A stretch of 64,000 nucleotides of DNA from CAWDMC01 sp963803295 (GTDB lineage Bacteria; Acidobacteriota; Terriglobia; UBA7540): contig CAWDMC010000012.1 in NCBI GenBank assembly GCA_963803295.1, forward strand, positions 372,001-436,000, given 5' to 3'. The notes under the pieces are model-generated. The model searched no databases and was not told the origin of the DNA. It worked only from the letters and a program-made list of their open reading frames with translations. Position numbers and translations under genes: made by a program. Shown here piece after piece: positions 17,657 through 26,009 of this stretch (positions are counted from its first letter, which is position 1; every line of letters starts with the position of its first letter).

Positions 17657-20052
17657 AGGGGCGGGAGCGTCGTGACGAAACCTGCCGAGGTCTTCTCTAG
17701 CGATAGGGTGTCTCCCAGGATGAGGCGCGCGAAGGTCGCTTTCTCTCAAGGGGAACGACCGCCGGTCTTGTTTTACAACATCTTTCCCGAATTCTCTCAC
17801 TTCTATGAACTGATTGGGGCTTACATTATGAAAGATCTGTCGCGTGTTGCTGGTGGGCCACCAGACCTCAAGAGTCTCAATCCGAGGCGCCTTTCCCAGT
17901 CCGATGTGTTGCAGGAGCGGCGACGCCCCAAAAGATCCTCCGCTGGTAATATCTCGGTAGATGAATCGGCGCCCCTGATCCCCATTCTGTAGGGTAAGTT
18001 TGATGCGCGCACCGACTGCCGCCCGGTTGGTTTTTACACCCACAAGGCGAATGCTAATCCAGTTATTCCCATGATGGCCCGGGTTTTTGAAAAGTACGCT
18101 CGGATATTTGTCGCCCGGCACAGCCCCGCCAATTTCGAGCGCGATGTCTTCATCGCCGTCATTGTTAATATCGGCGAAAGCGACGCCGTGTCCCTTCTGA
18201 AGGTGGCCAGTGCCGGAAGAAGTCGTGATATCGACGAAGTATTTCCCATCGTGGTTTCTAAACAGCACATTCGGAACCAGGGCTGCATATGAAGGAGCGC
18301 CAGTTCCCAGATAAAAATCCAGAAACCCGTCGTTGTCCACATCGCCGAAGTTGGCCCCCATCGGCATAAACACCCGGTCTAATCCAACTTCCTGAGTCAC
18401 ATCCTGGAAGGACCCGTTGCCCGTGTTCTTATAGAGTTTGAGAGTCTCTGCTTTTCCAGGGAGCTTCAAATAACTGCGCGCAACCTCTGTAACCGACTGA
18501 AGAAAACTCGTCACAAAAAGGTCGAGCCAACCGTCGTTGTTGTAATCGAAGAACCAAACCGCGAAACTCATCAATGGCTTTCCCACATGCAACTTACCGG
18601 CAACATCAGTAAACGTTCCATCCCGATTGTTGTGGTAGAGAAAGTTTTCGTCTCCCCCGTTCGAAACGTAAAAGTCCGGGTATCCATCATTGTCGTAGTC
18701 GCCCGCGACAACACCCTTAGTGAACTTGACGCGGTCGACGCCCGCATGATGGGCGACATCCGTGAAGGTCCCATCGCCGTTATTGTGGTAGAGTTGGCTA
18801 GGGGCATTTTCGTTTCCCACAAACAGATCGATATTTCCGTCGTTATCAAAGTCCGCCCACGCCGCGGTTTGAGTTGATGTCGCGGGATTTGCCAGCCCGG
18901 CCTCGCCCGTCACGTCCGTGAAAGTCCCATCGCAATTGTTCCTTAACAACGACTTCCTCATCGGGAGTTCCCATGCTCCCCGAAGCACCAGAATATCCAT
19001 GCAGCCATCATTGTTGTAGTCGGCCTGAATCAGGTTTAGCCCCCTAGCTGTTTCGACAGTCCAGTCTGGGCGGTTCGGTCAGTGAAAGTTCCATCACCAT
19101 CGTTGTGGAAATAGTGTAAGGGTTCACAAGCGTCCATGCTGGAGGTTACAGCATCCAGGAACCCGTCGTTATCAAAGTCCTCCACGATCACTCCTCCTGC
19201 CTGGCTGTCTACGTCGAGCCCGACAGAGGGCGCCACATCCACGAACCGGCCGATGTCTTCCTTTGATTCAAATACGCCTGGAGGAATGAGATATCTTTGA
19301 GGAACACCGTTGGGGTATTCGCCTAAAGTCATATAGGCTATGTTGAGCAGCCACTTAGCCTCGATATCCTCTGGTTTCTGATCGAGGTAATTCAAGAAAT
19401 GTTTTGTGGCCTCTCGTGATCCGGATTCCAGCTTGTGCCGCCCTTCACGGCTGATGGGAAAGATGCAACTCTTGGCGTTGTGACTATGCAAGCAATTGTC
19501 GATCTCCCCCCGGCGCATCTCCGCGATCCCAAGTTTTTCCTCCAATCCGAGCTGGAGTTCCTTCAAGTGATGATCCGCGGCAAGTTGATACGCAGATTGG
19601 AAATGTTCGATTGCTTTGTTCATCTCTCCCTGATACGAGTACAGTTGAGCCAAGGTGTGATGCCGCCTGGAGGCTACATCGAAATAGCGCTGTTCCAGGT
19701 TCTGACTCTTCAACCCAGCCAAATTCGTCTCGAGTCGTTCAATTGCAAGATGGACCGCCCGTCGCTTGAGGTCGCAGATAGTTTGCAAATTCTGGTTCCA
19801 GTCAGGCGGTTTATCGAGAAGTTTGAAGAAATATTGACCCTCATAGCCTCCTGAGACTTCCGTGACGGCCTCGCCGTCTGCCGAAGGGATTTGCATGGGT
19901 GGGGGGCCGGATTGCGTGTCTTGGTTTCTCGCCTCCAATCGAGCGCCCACCGCAATCGTCTGCGAGACGCGTTTCGAGAAACCACCATGCTTGGCCGCGG
20001 CGTGGATCTGCAATATCGAACTCAGGAAGGCAGAAAGTAGCGCTAAAGGCAT
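17585..20052 (-). CDS. Secreted TPR-CRTAC1 protein (FG-GAP/VCBS repeats, ASPIC/UnbV), frameshifted
   Basis: From ATG 20052 the protein has a Sec signal (MPLALLSAFLSSILQIHA), a helical TPR-like part (about residues 80-280), then repeated calcium-binding DxDxDG-type blades (VEDFDNDGFLDAV, FADFDNDGNIDLF, GDYDNDGYPDFY, GDVDNDGFLDFY, ADINNDGDEDIA) and an ASPIC/UnbV end (NNWISIRLVGVKTNRAAVGARI). The frame breaks at a five-G run (19039-19043): the upstream frame stops at 19036 right after KQLGG and the next frame continues LNLIQADYNNDGCMDIL. One more G gives a seamless GGLN junction. The last 40 residues after the domain run into the convergent hydrolase gene. Likely a surface or periplasmic partner of receptor 2. 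Confidence 0.75.
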
Positions 20053-20251
20053 CTTGTAGTGCCGGACGGAAAGAGCTGAGTTGTGGCGCGAACGGTTAGG
20101 AGGCGCAAGAGGTAAACGTGAGTCTTGGCGAGGGTTTGCGCCCCTATATAATGCGGAGCCCGAGAAAGGCACTTTTCACAAGCCGACACCGGCCACCGAC
20201 CCGACAAGCACCAGCGCCACGTCCCGTTTCGGTAAGCCTAGTATCTAGAGA

Positions 20252-20388
20252 CTAGCAGGCTGCGGAAAAACGCTGGCTGTAGCGCCGGTCTATGACGTCT
20301 ATGACCGGCGGCCTTTGTCTTCAAGGCATCCGGCGCTCAGAGAGCGCCGCTACAGCGCTCAGAGCAGGATACTTCAGCAGCCCGCTAG
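20252..20388. repeat. 137-bp palindromic element with terminal inverted repeats
   Basis: Ends CTAGCAGGCTGCGGAA (20252) and, inverted, CTAGCGGGCTGCTGAA (20388) match at 14 of 16 positions. Inside are GCCGGTC...GACCGGC and a perfect GGCGCTC-AGA-GAGCGCC hairpin, and the words TGTAGCGCC and GGCGCTAC-like GCCGCTACAG. The right end overlaps the TAG stop of receptor 2. No open reading frame; MITE- or REP-like. Confidence 0.7.
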
Positions 20389-23300
20389 AAAAGAAGCTTC
20401 AGAGCAAACTGTATTTCACGGGAGTTGTTGGCCGTCGAAAAGATTCGACCAAAGTTGGAATTACAGGTTGCGATTGGCTCACAGAAAGACGCAGAAGGCC
20501 CTCCCAAGTTGGTATGGTTAAAGAGATTGAAGAACTCGCTGCGGAATTGAAGGCTTGTGTGTTCGCCGTGCAGCGGGAAGTTCTTGAAGAAGCCCAGGTC
20601 CCAGTTTCCAAAACCCGGACCTCTTTCGGTGTCGCGTCCCAAATTGCCAAAGGTAAACGGAGCAGGCAACTGGAAAGCTGCCGGGTTAAGCCAGCCCTGG
20701 GTCGGGTCACCGGGAACAGAGACCCTGGCAGGCTGGCCTAAAATGCGATTAGGGCGTTGCGCACCGCCGCCCACGTTTGCGTTATCGATGGTCAGGCCAA
20801 CATTGATGGGCGGTCCCGAATTATAGCGGGTAACGCCCGTGATTTCCCAGCCGCCCGCGAATCCATTTACGATACCACCGGCGTTGGAAAGGAAGCGCTT
20901 TCCGCGACCGAAGGGCAACTGATAGAAGTAGCTTCCAGTGAAGATATGGCGGAAGTCATAAAGTCCACTGGCGCGATCCGCCCGGATGTTGTATTCGCTT
21001 TGCACATTAGTGCCGCCTGGTCCCCCGGCGGCTACGTCGATATAGTGAGACCACGTGTACGAGCCCAGAAACTGCAGCCCGTTGTTAAACCTTTTTTCGA
21101 GTTTTACCTGCGCCGAGTGGTAAATGCTGGTGGCCAGGTCGAGGCCTTCAGAGAGGGTGTCCGCTGCGGGAAAGGGCCGGGGATGTTCTGGCGAACCGAT
21201 GGCGCCCGGCCCGGGTTGGGCAGTATTCGTGTTAAGGAAGGTCGCCATCTTGGTACCCTTCGTTCCCACATAGTCAACTTCAAGTAATAGATCCTGGGCC
21301 AGTTGACGTTGCACACCGAGATTCCAATGCTGAGTATAGCCCGACCGATCCGTGCGACCCAAAGCGAAGATTCCTGCCGGTTTCGAGGTTGGCGTCACGT
21401 CCAGGTTGGGGTCAAAAAAAGTCTCAACGGGGGCATTAACAACGGGGTCATTTTTTCCACTTAAGTTGTCTGAGACGGCATAGGGCCACTGGCCTCGAAT
21501 TCCCTGGACGTGCCAAAGGTAGTCAGTCGCGTAAAAGATCCCATAACCACCTCGAATCGTGGTTTTGGTCTGAAGTTGGTAGGCAAACCCGAATCGAGGT
21601 GCGAAATTGTTGAAATCCGGATCCCGAACTGAGCGGCGCACGTTTGGCCCCTGGCCCGTCACAGGGTTAATCCCCGCCCAGACATACTGTCCGGAGGTCC
21701 GGTCAAACATCCCTTGACGGTCGTTCAGGTCAACGGGTTGTGCATTATACTCATAGCGCAATCCCAGATTTAGCGTCAGCCGCTGGGTAACCTTGTAATC
21801 GTCTTGAACATAGCCCTGCCATTGTTGCCAGCGCATATGAACCAAGGTATTCCCGATGTTTCGGTTACCGCTGCTGGGTAGACCCAGGAGGAAAGAGCCT
21901 AGGGCCGATCCCGTGGTGGATCTATTCTGGGGATCACTGGTAGGAACCCCATCAAAAGCGTAACTGCCGCTGAAGAAGTTATCCTCCAAGCTTCGGACGT
22001 TGTTGTGTTGATAACCGAATTTCAGGGAGTGGCGTCCCATGATCTTTTGGACGCTGAAAATTCCCATAAGATCGGTGGTGGGGATCGGAACTCCACCCTC
22101 AGAGGGAGTGCTGAAACCTGGAATGCCAACACCCGGCAATTCGGGGAATTGCTTGTTCTTGATGGGTATCCCTTGCAACGGATGAGCGGCCAGGTACGAT
22201 GCGGCTCCGGGCGCCGGGTCATTCGAGGCGTTGAGTATATTGGTGCGGTTAACTCCCAGCTTGATGTCGATAACGGTGGTGGGACTCGCCAGGTAGGTCC
22301 AACTGGCAACAGCATTGCGGTATTTGTTGGTCGTATCAGTCTCGAACTTCGGCAACCCCTGAGGAGCTGCCTCGGTCGCACCGAAATGCGAATACCGCGC
22401 AAAGAACGTCAACTTGTCAGTGATCTTGTAATCAGAACGGATATTCATTTGCCAGGTGTTCTGGGAAAACGGGCTGTGATTCACAACATTACCGGCTCCA
22501 GCCACGTTCGTCGCAGGATACACCTGAGTGGCGAAGGCCGCCATCGCAGGATCGATTCGGTCAGGACAAATAACATTCAGAACACCATTGCAGCTGATGC
22601 GATCGCGCACCAGTAGACCTGAAATCGGGTCCGTCCGGGTTGTAGCAGGGTCGAAGATAGGCCCCTGGTCTCGGAGGTCCCCTGACAGTTCCGTACCGGT
22701 GGGAACCGTCGCCACGCCGGTGGAGGCGCGCCGGGCTCGAAGGCCCTCGTAGTTAAACAGCCAGAAGAGTTTGTCATGTCCGTTGTAAACATGCGGAATT
22801 ATGACGGGACCTCCGATCACGGCTCCGAACTGGTTTTGACGGAAAGCGGGCTTGACGGCCGGACTGGAAGGTGTCGAGAAGTAATTCCTGAAAAAATCGC
22901 TGGCGTCAAACTTATCGTTGCGCACGAATTCAAAAAGTGACCCGTGCAATTGGTTGGTCCCGGATTTAATGGCGACGTTCACGTTGCTACCGGCCGCCTG
23001 TCCATACTCGGCCGAAGTAATGTTGGTTTGGACCTTGAATTCCTGGATGGCGTCAATGGACGGTTGAATAGCAAACTGTTTGAAGAAAAGCTCATTATTT
23101 TCTATTCCGTCCAGGGAGTAGTTATTCTCACTCTGGTCTGAGCCGCTCACACTGAAGTTGTGCCCGCTCGAAATCGCGAAGACCGTCCCCACGGGCACCG
23201 ACCCTGGTACCAGTAACAGCAATTCGGTATAACTTCTTCCATTCAGAGGCAAATTTACAACGTCTTTATTATTAACGATTGTGCCAACCGTAGCGTTCGA

Positions 23301-23708
23301 GGTATTAAGCAGAGGCGCCGCCGCAGTCACCTGCACGGTCTGGGTGATGGAGCCAACCTGCATCTTTAGGTTTACGGTAACCGTCTGGGCAACTGGCAAC
23401 TCGATGTTGGATGCCTCCGTCGTTTGGAACCCCGAATGCTCCACTTTGACGTTATAAACCCCCGGTAACAGGGACCCTGCCGTGTAATTTCCGTATTGGT
23501 CGCTCTTCATCACACGAGCGATTCCGGTCTGGGCATTGGTGATGGTGATACTACCATCCGGAATGCCCGCGTTAGAGCTATCGCTAACGGTGCCCAGAAT
23601 GGTCCCAAAGGAAGTCTGACCCTGGAGCGGTTTCGGCCCCAGCATGATCGCAATAGCGGTCAGAATCAGGCCAATTCCGCCAATGCCTTTCAGGGATCTA
23701 GTGGCCAT
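20385..23708 (-). CDS. TonB-dependent receptor, Oar-like (receptor 2)
   Basis: 1107 residues from ATG 23708 with GAGGAGG upstream. Sec signal (GLILTAIAIMLGPKPLQGQ), carboxypeptidase-regulatory-like domain (GTILGTVSDSSNAGIPDGSITI, GVYNVKVEHSGFQT), plug (DVVNLPLNGRSYTELLLLVPG; SGSDQSENNYSLDGIENNE; AAGSNVNVAIKSGTNQLHG), and a barrel ending in REIQFALKLLF with the C-terminal Phe. It should import an oligosaccharide or similar ligand. CRTAC1-type genes flank it on both sides on the same strand. It has its own promoter with a LacI-type operator upstream, and its stop codon lies in the 20252-20388 repeat. Confidence 0.9.
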   Translation of the reverse strand: MATRSLKGIGGIGLILTAIAIMLGPKPLQGQTSFGTILGTVSDSSNAGIPDGSITITNAQTGIARVMKSDQYGNYTAGSLLPGVYNVKVEHSGFQTTEASNIELPVAQTVTVNLKMQVGSITQTVQVTAAAPLLNTSNATVGTIVNNKDVVNLPLNGRSYTELLLLVPGSVPVGTVFAISSGHNFSVSGSDQSENNYSLDGIENNELFFKQFAIQPSIDAIQEFKVQTNITSAEYGQAAGSNVNVAIKSGTNQLHGSLFEFVRNDKFDASDFFRNYFSTPSSPAVKPAFRQNQFGAVIGGPVIIPHVYNGHDKLFWLFNYEGLRARRASTGVATVPTGTELSGDLRDQGPIFDPATTRTDPISGLLVRDRISCNGVLNVICPDRIDPAMAAFATQVYPATNVAGAGNVVNHSPFSQNTWQMNIRSDYKITDKLTFFARYSHFGATEAAPQGLPKFETDTTNKYRNAVASWTYLASPTTVIDIKLGVNRTNILNASNDPAPGAASYLAAHPLQGIPIKNKQFPELPGVGIPGFSTPSEGGVPIPTTDLMGIFSVQKIMGRHSLKFGYQHNNVRSLEDNFFSGSYAFDGVPTSDPQNRSTTGSALGSFLLGLPSSGNRNIGNTLVHMRWQQWQGYVQDDYKVTQRLTLNLGLRYEYNAQPVDLNDRQGMFDRTSGQYVWAGINPVTGQGPNVRRSVRDPDFNNFAPRFGFAYQLQTKTTIRGGYGIFYATDYLWHVQGIRGQWPYAVSDNLSGKNDPVVNAPVETFFDPNLDVTPTSKPAGIFALGRTDRSGYTQHWNLGVQRQLAQDLLLEVDYVGTKGTKMATFLNTNTAQPGPGAIGSPEHPRPFPAADTLSEGLDLATSIYHSAQVKLEKRFNNGLQFLGSYTWSHYIDVAAGGPGGTNVQSEYNIRADRASGLYDFRHIFTGSYFYQLPFGRGKRFLSNAGGIVNGFAGGWEITGVTRYNSGPPINVGLTIDNANVGGGAQRPNRILGQPARVSVPGDPTQGWLNPAAFQLPAPFTFGNLGRDTERGPGFGNWDLGFFKNFPLHGEHTSLQFRSEFFNLFNHTNLGGPSASFCEPIATCNSNFGRIFSTANNSREIQFALKLLF

Positions 23709-23841
23709 CTGAACTCCTCCTCTTCAGAATCTAAAGTCCATTACCGAATCAGCCGTATGCTCCGCCGCGGCCAGAATCGCACGCCAGCAATTCGCCTCTT
23801 TCAACTCATGTTCATTTGAGGTAAAGGAAGAAACGCCGTCG

Positions 23842-23871
23842 TGTATATCACGGGGAGCGCCATAGAGTCAA
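23842..23871 (-). promoter_or_regulatory. Candidate proximal promoter of receptor 2
   Basis: On the minus strand TTGACT (23866-23871) and TATACA (23842-23847) are 18 bases apart, about 130 bases before the receptor start. It may be used with or instead of the distal promoter at 24022-24051. Confidence 0.45.
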
Positions 23872-24021
23872 GCCCGCGTTTTGGCCGATATTGTCAAATA
23901 ATTTCAAAACGTGCCGCCAATGCTGAAATCCGTTCATTTCCAGGTAGCCCTCTCCCGAATGCACCCCCGACCCTAGCCGCCCCGGGCACAGTAAGCTCTG
24001 TATGCTTGACTTTGCTTTGCG

Positions 24022-24051
24022 GGTATAGCATCAAAATCTGACCCATGTCAA
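24022..24051 (-). promoter_or_regulatory. Candidate distal promoter of receptor 2
   Basis: TTGACA (24046-24051) and TATACC (24022-24027) on the minus strand are separated by 18 bases. The -35 is a perfect sigma-70 consensus. The palindrome GAAACGTTTC lies just upstream of it. The 401-bp spacer 23709-24109 contains both promoters and no gene. Confidence 0.55.
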
Positions 24052-24053
24052 GG

Positions 24054-24063
24054 GAAACGTTTC
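24054..24063. promoter_or_regulatory. LacI-family-type operator GAAACGTTTC
   Basis: A perfect 10-bp palindrome with the central CpG typical of LacI/GalR-family operators sits two bases upstream of the distal -35 box of receptor 2. LacI-family regulators usually respond to sugars, which fits the neighbouring hydrolases. No regulator gene is in the window. Partial similar words (TGTGAAACAT) lie nearby at 24073-24082. Confidence 0.5.
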
Positions 24064-24109
24064 AAAACATAATGTGAAACATAAACAAAATTCAAACATT
24101 GTCGCGATA

Positions 24110-25984
24110 CTATCTTTTCCCGGTCGTGGCCGCAGATCGCCTGAAGGGCTTGTACGGAGACGCTATTTGACCTTCGCCTTCGCGAACTACAAGAACCTGA
24201 TCCGCACTTACATTGGTGAGACGCTCGACCTTCCCACTGGGCCAGTGGATTTCAACCCAGTCGGCCTTCTCTCGACCGCCGAGGCCAAAATGCAACCGCA
24301 TGTCGTTACCTGAGAGCCAGCTTCCGCCGGTACGGACCCGGTCAGACTGGATCAGGGTTCCGGCGGCCACTGACACGAGGGCGCCAATTCCGTCCCGGTT
24401 ACTCTTAGTTCCGACGGTTTTGACCTGCAGCCAGTGCCCGGCTTTATTTCCACCGTCGTTTTGCAGCAGAAGCGGTCGACCGCCAATTGTGGTAATGGCG
24501 ACGTCGAGGTCGCCATCGTTGTCATAGTCGCAGAAAGCCCCCCCTCGCCCGCCAATTCGAAGCGCACCTAGACCCACTTCCCGGGATACTTGCCGGAATT
24601 TGCCATTAGCCTGATTCTCGAACAGTTGAGGATTTTGGAGATAGTGTTCGTCGTTGAAAAGCCGATCTACTTCGGGATAAAGATGGCCGTTGACAATGAA
24701 AACATCCTTCCACCCATCGTTATTGTAATCCATGAAAAACGTCGCCATGCCCAGGTAACGAACGGTAGCCTCGCCCAGGCCGGAGGGATAGGATACGTCC
24801 GTAAACATGCCTTTGCCGTCGTTATGAAACAGTGTTTTGTTGTCAAAGCTGAAGGTGGAGATGAACAAATCGGTCCATCCGTCATTGTCGTAATCTCCCG
24901 CGGCGATACCCATATTGGCTTGCTCTTGTCCCTCGCCGTTATAGGCAATCCCGGTTGCCGCTCCAATCTCAACAAAAGTCCCGTCGCCTTTGTTGTGGTA
25001 GAAGTAATTTGGGCAGGAGTCGTTAGCCACAACGATGTCAGGCCAACCATCGCCATCCAGGTCTTCGATCAGCACCGCAAAGCCATAGTAGCGATTTCTG
25101 TCAGCGACTCCCGCTCGTTCGGTCACCTCCGTGAAAGTCCCGTCGCCATTATTGTGGTAGAGCGCGTCAGGCGCGCCCTTAAGGCCGCGTGGGCCACAGA
25201 CTTTCATCATCTTCTCGCGATACGTGCACGTAGGCTGAGCCGTCTCAGGGAGATGGCGCAAGTCGAAGTCGATATAACCGGCCACATAGAGATCGAGATA
25301 ACCATCCTTGTCATAGTCTCCGAACGCGGCCCCTGCGCTCCATACCAGTTCGCCGCCGGCGACTCCAGCGTGAGCCGTGACATCGGTGAAAGTCCCATCG
25401 CCGTTATTTCTGTAGAGGATGTTAGGACCATAGTTGTAAACGAACAGATCCACGAAGCCGTCGTTGTTGTAATCGGCTGCCACGGCGCCGAACCCCCAAC
25501 CATGGCCTGGGACGCCCGCCTCGCGTGTGACATCCGTGAAACTGCCGTCGCCATTGTTACGGAAGAGATAATTGTTCGGCGGGCTTTTTACCCTATCAGG
25601 TCTGAGGAGGTTCGCAAGCGTGGAGCCGTTGACAACGTAGAGATCGACATAGCCATCATTATTGTAGTCAAACCAAATGCATCCGCTTCCAAAAACCTCC
25701 AGAATGTAATTCTTCTCCGAACTCCCGCACACGAGTGTGGGGGTAATGCCCGCATCCTGGGCGACGTCCCGGAATAATATCGGGGAAGAGGTAGAAGATC
25801 CGACCCGAGCGAACGGCGAGCCCTCCCCACGAGGGCTGATCGCGAAATTTGACCCCAACTGCTTCTTGGCCGCCCACATCAAGAAAGGTGCGCAGGCCTG
25901 AGTGAGGAAGCTACGCCGCCGAAGGCGAGACCGCGGCAAAGTCATGTCCGAACTGGTCCGATCACTATCCAGAGCACGGCCCAT
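24110..25984 (-). CDS. Tat-exported CRTAC1-type protein (FG-GAP/VCBS repeats, ASPIC/UnbV)
   Basis: 624 residues. SRLRRRSFLTQACAPFLMW is a twin-arginine signal. Repeated blades each carry Ca-binding DxNxDG/DxDxDG loops and a 'YRNNGDGTFTDVT' phrase: FDYNNDGYVDLY, ADYNNDGFVDLF, GDYDKDGYLDLY, EDLDGDGWPDIV, GDYDNDGWTDLF, CDYDNDGDLDVA. The C-terminus is an ASPIC/UnbV domain (GHWLQVKTVGTKSNRDGIGALV, RLHFGLGGREKADWVEIHWPSG). The fold is a beta-propeller probably involved in binding. It starts 25 bases after the GH127 gene (operon). ATG 25945 is an alternative start. Confidence 0.86.
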   Translation of the reverse strand: MGRALDSDRTSSDMTLPRSRLRRRSFLTQACAPFLMWAAKKQLGSNFAISPRGEGSPFARVGSSTSSPILFRDVAQDAGITPTLVCGSSEKNYILEVFGSGCIWFDYNNDGYVDLYVVNGSTLANLLRPDRVKSPPNNYLFRNNGDGSFTDVTREAGVPGHGWGFGAVAADYNNDGFVDLFVYNYGPNILYRNNGDGTFTDVTAHAGVAGGELVWSAGAAFGDYDKDGYLDLYVAGYIDFDLRHLPETAQPTCTYREKMMKVCGPRGLKGAPDALYHNNGDGTFTEVTERAGVADRNRYYGFAVLIEDLDGDGWPDIVVANDSCPNYFYHNKGDGTFVEIGAATGIAYNGEGQEQANMGIAAGDYDNDGWTDLFISTFSFDNKTLFHNDGKGMFTDVSYPSGLGEATVRYLGMATFFMDYNNDGWKDVFIVNGHLYPEVDRLFNDEHYLQNPQLFENQANGKFRQVSREVGLGALRIGGRGGAFCDYDNDGDLDVAITTIGGRPLLLQNDGGNKAGHWLQVKTVGTKSNRDGIGALVSVAAGTLIQSDRVRTGGSWLSGNDMRLHFGLGGREKADWVEIHWPSGKVERLTNVSADQVLVVREGEGQIASPYKPFRRSAATTGKR

Positions 25985-26009
25985 CGCAATGAATCCCCTT
26001 GCTCAACGA

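Noticed and set aside
24590..25777. Plus-strand 395-codon open frame
   Set aside because: Antisense to the CRTAC1 gene. Its repeats mirror the DxDxDG propeller blades and it has no supporting ribosome site or recognisable domain.
17585..25984. Regular short repeats in DNA suggesting a CRISPR-like or tandem array
   Set aside because: They are codons for repeated FG-GAP/VCBS blades (DNDG motifs), with variable spacing and no direct repeat-spacer pattern.
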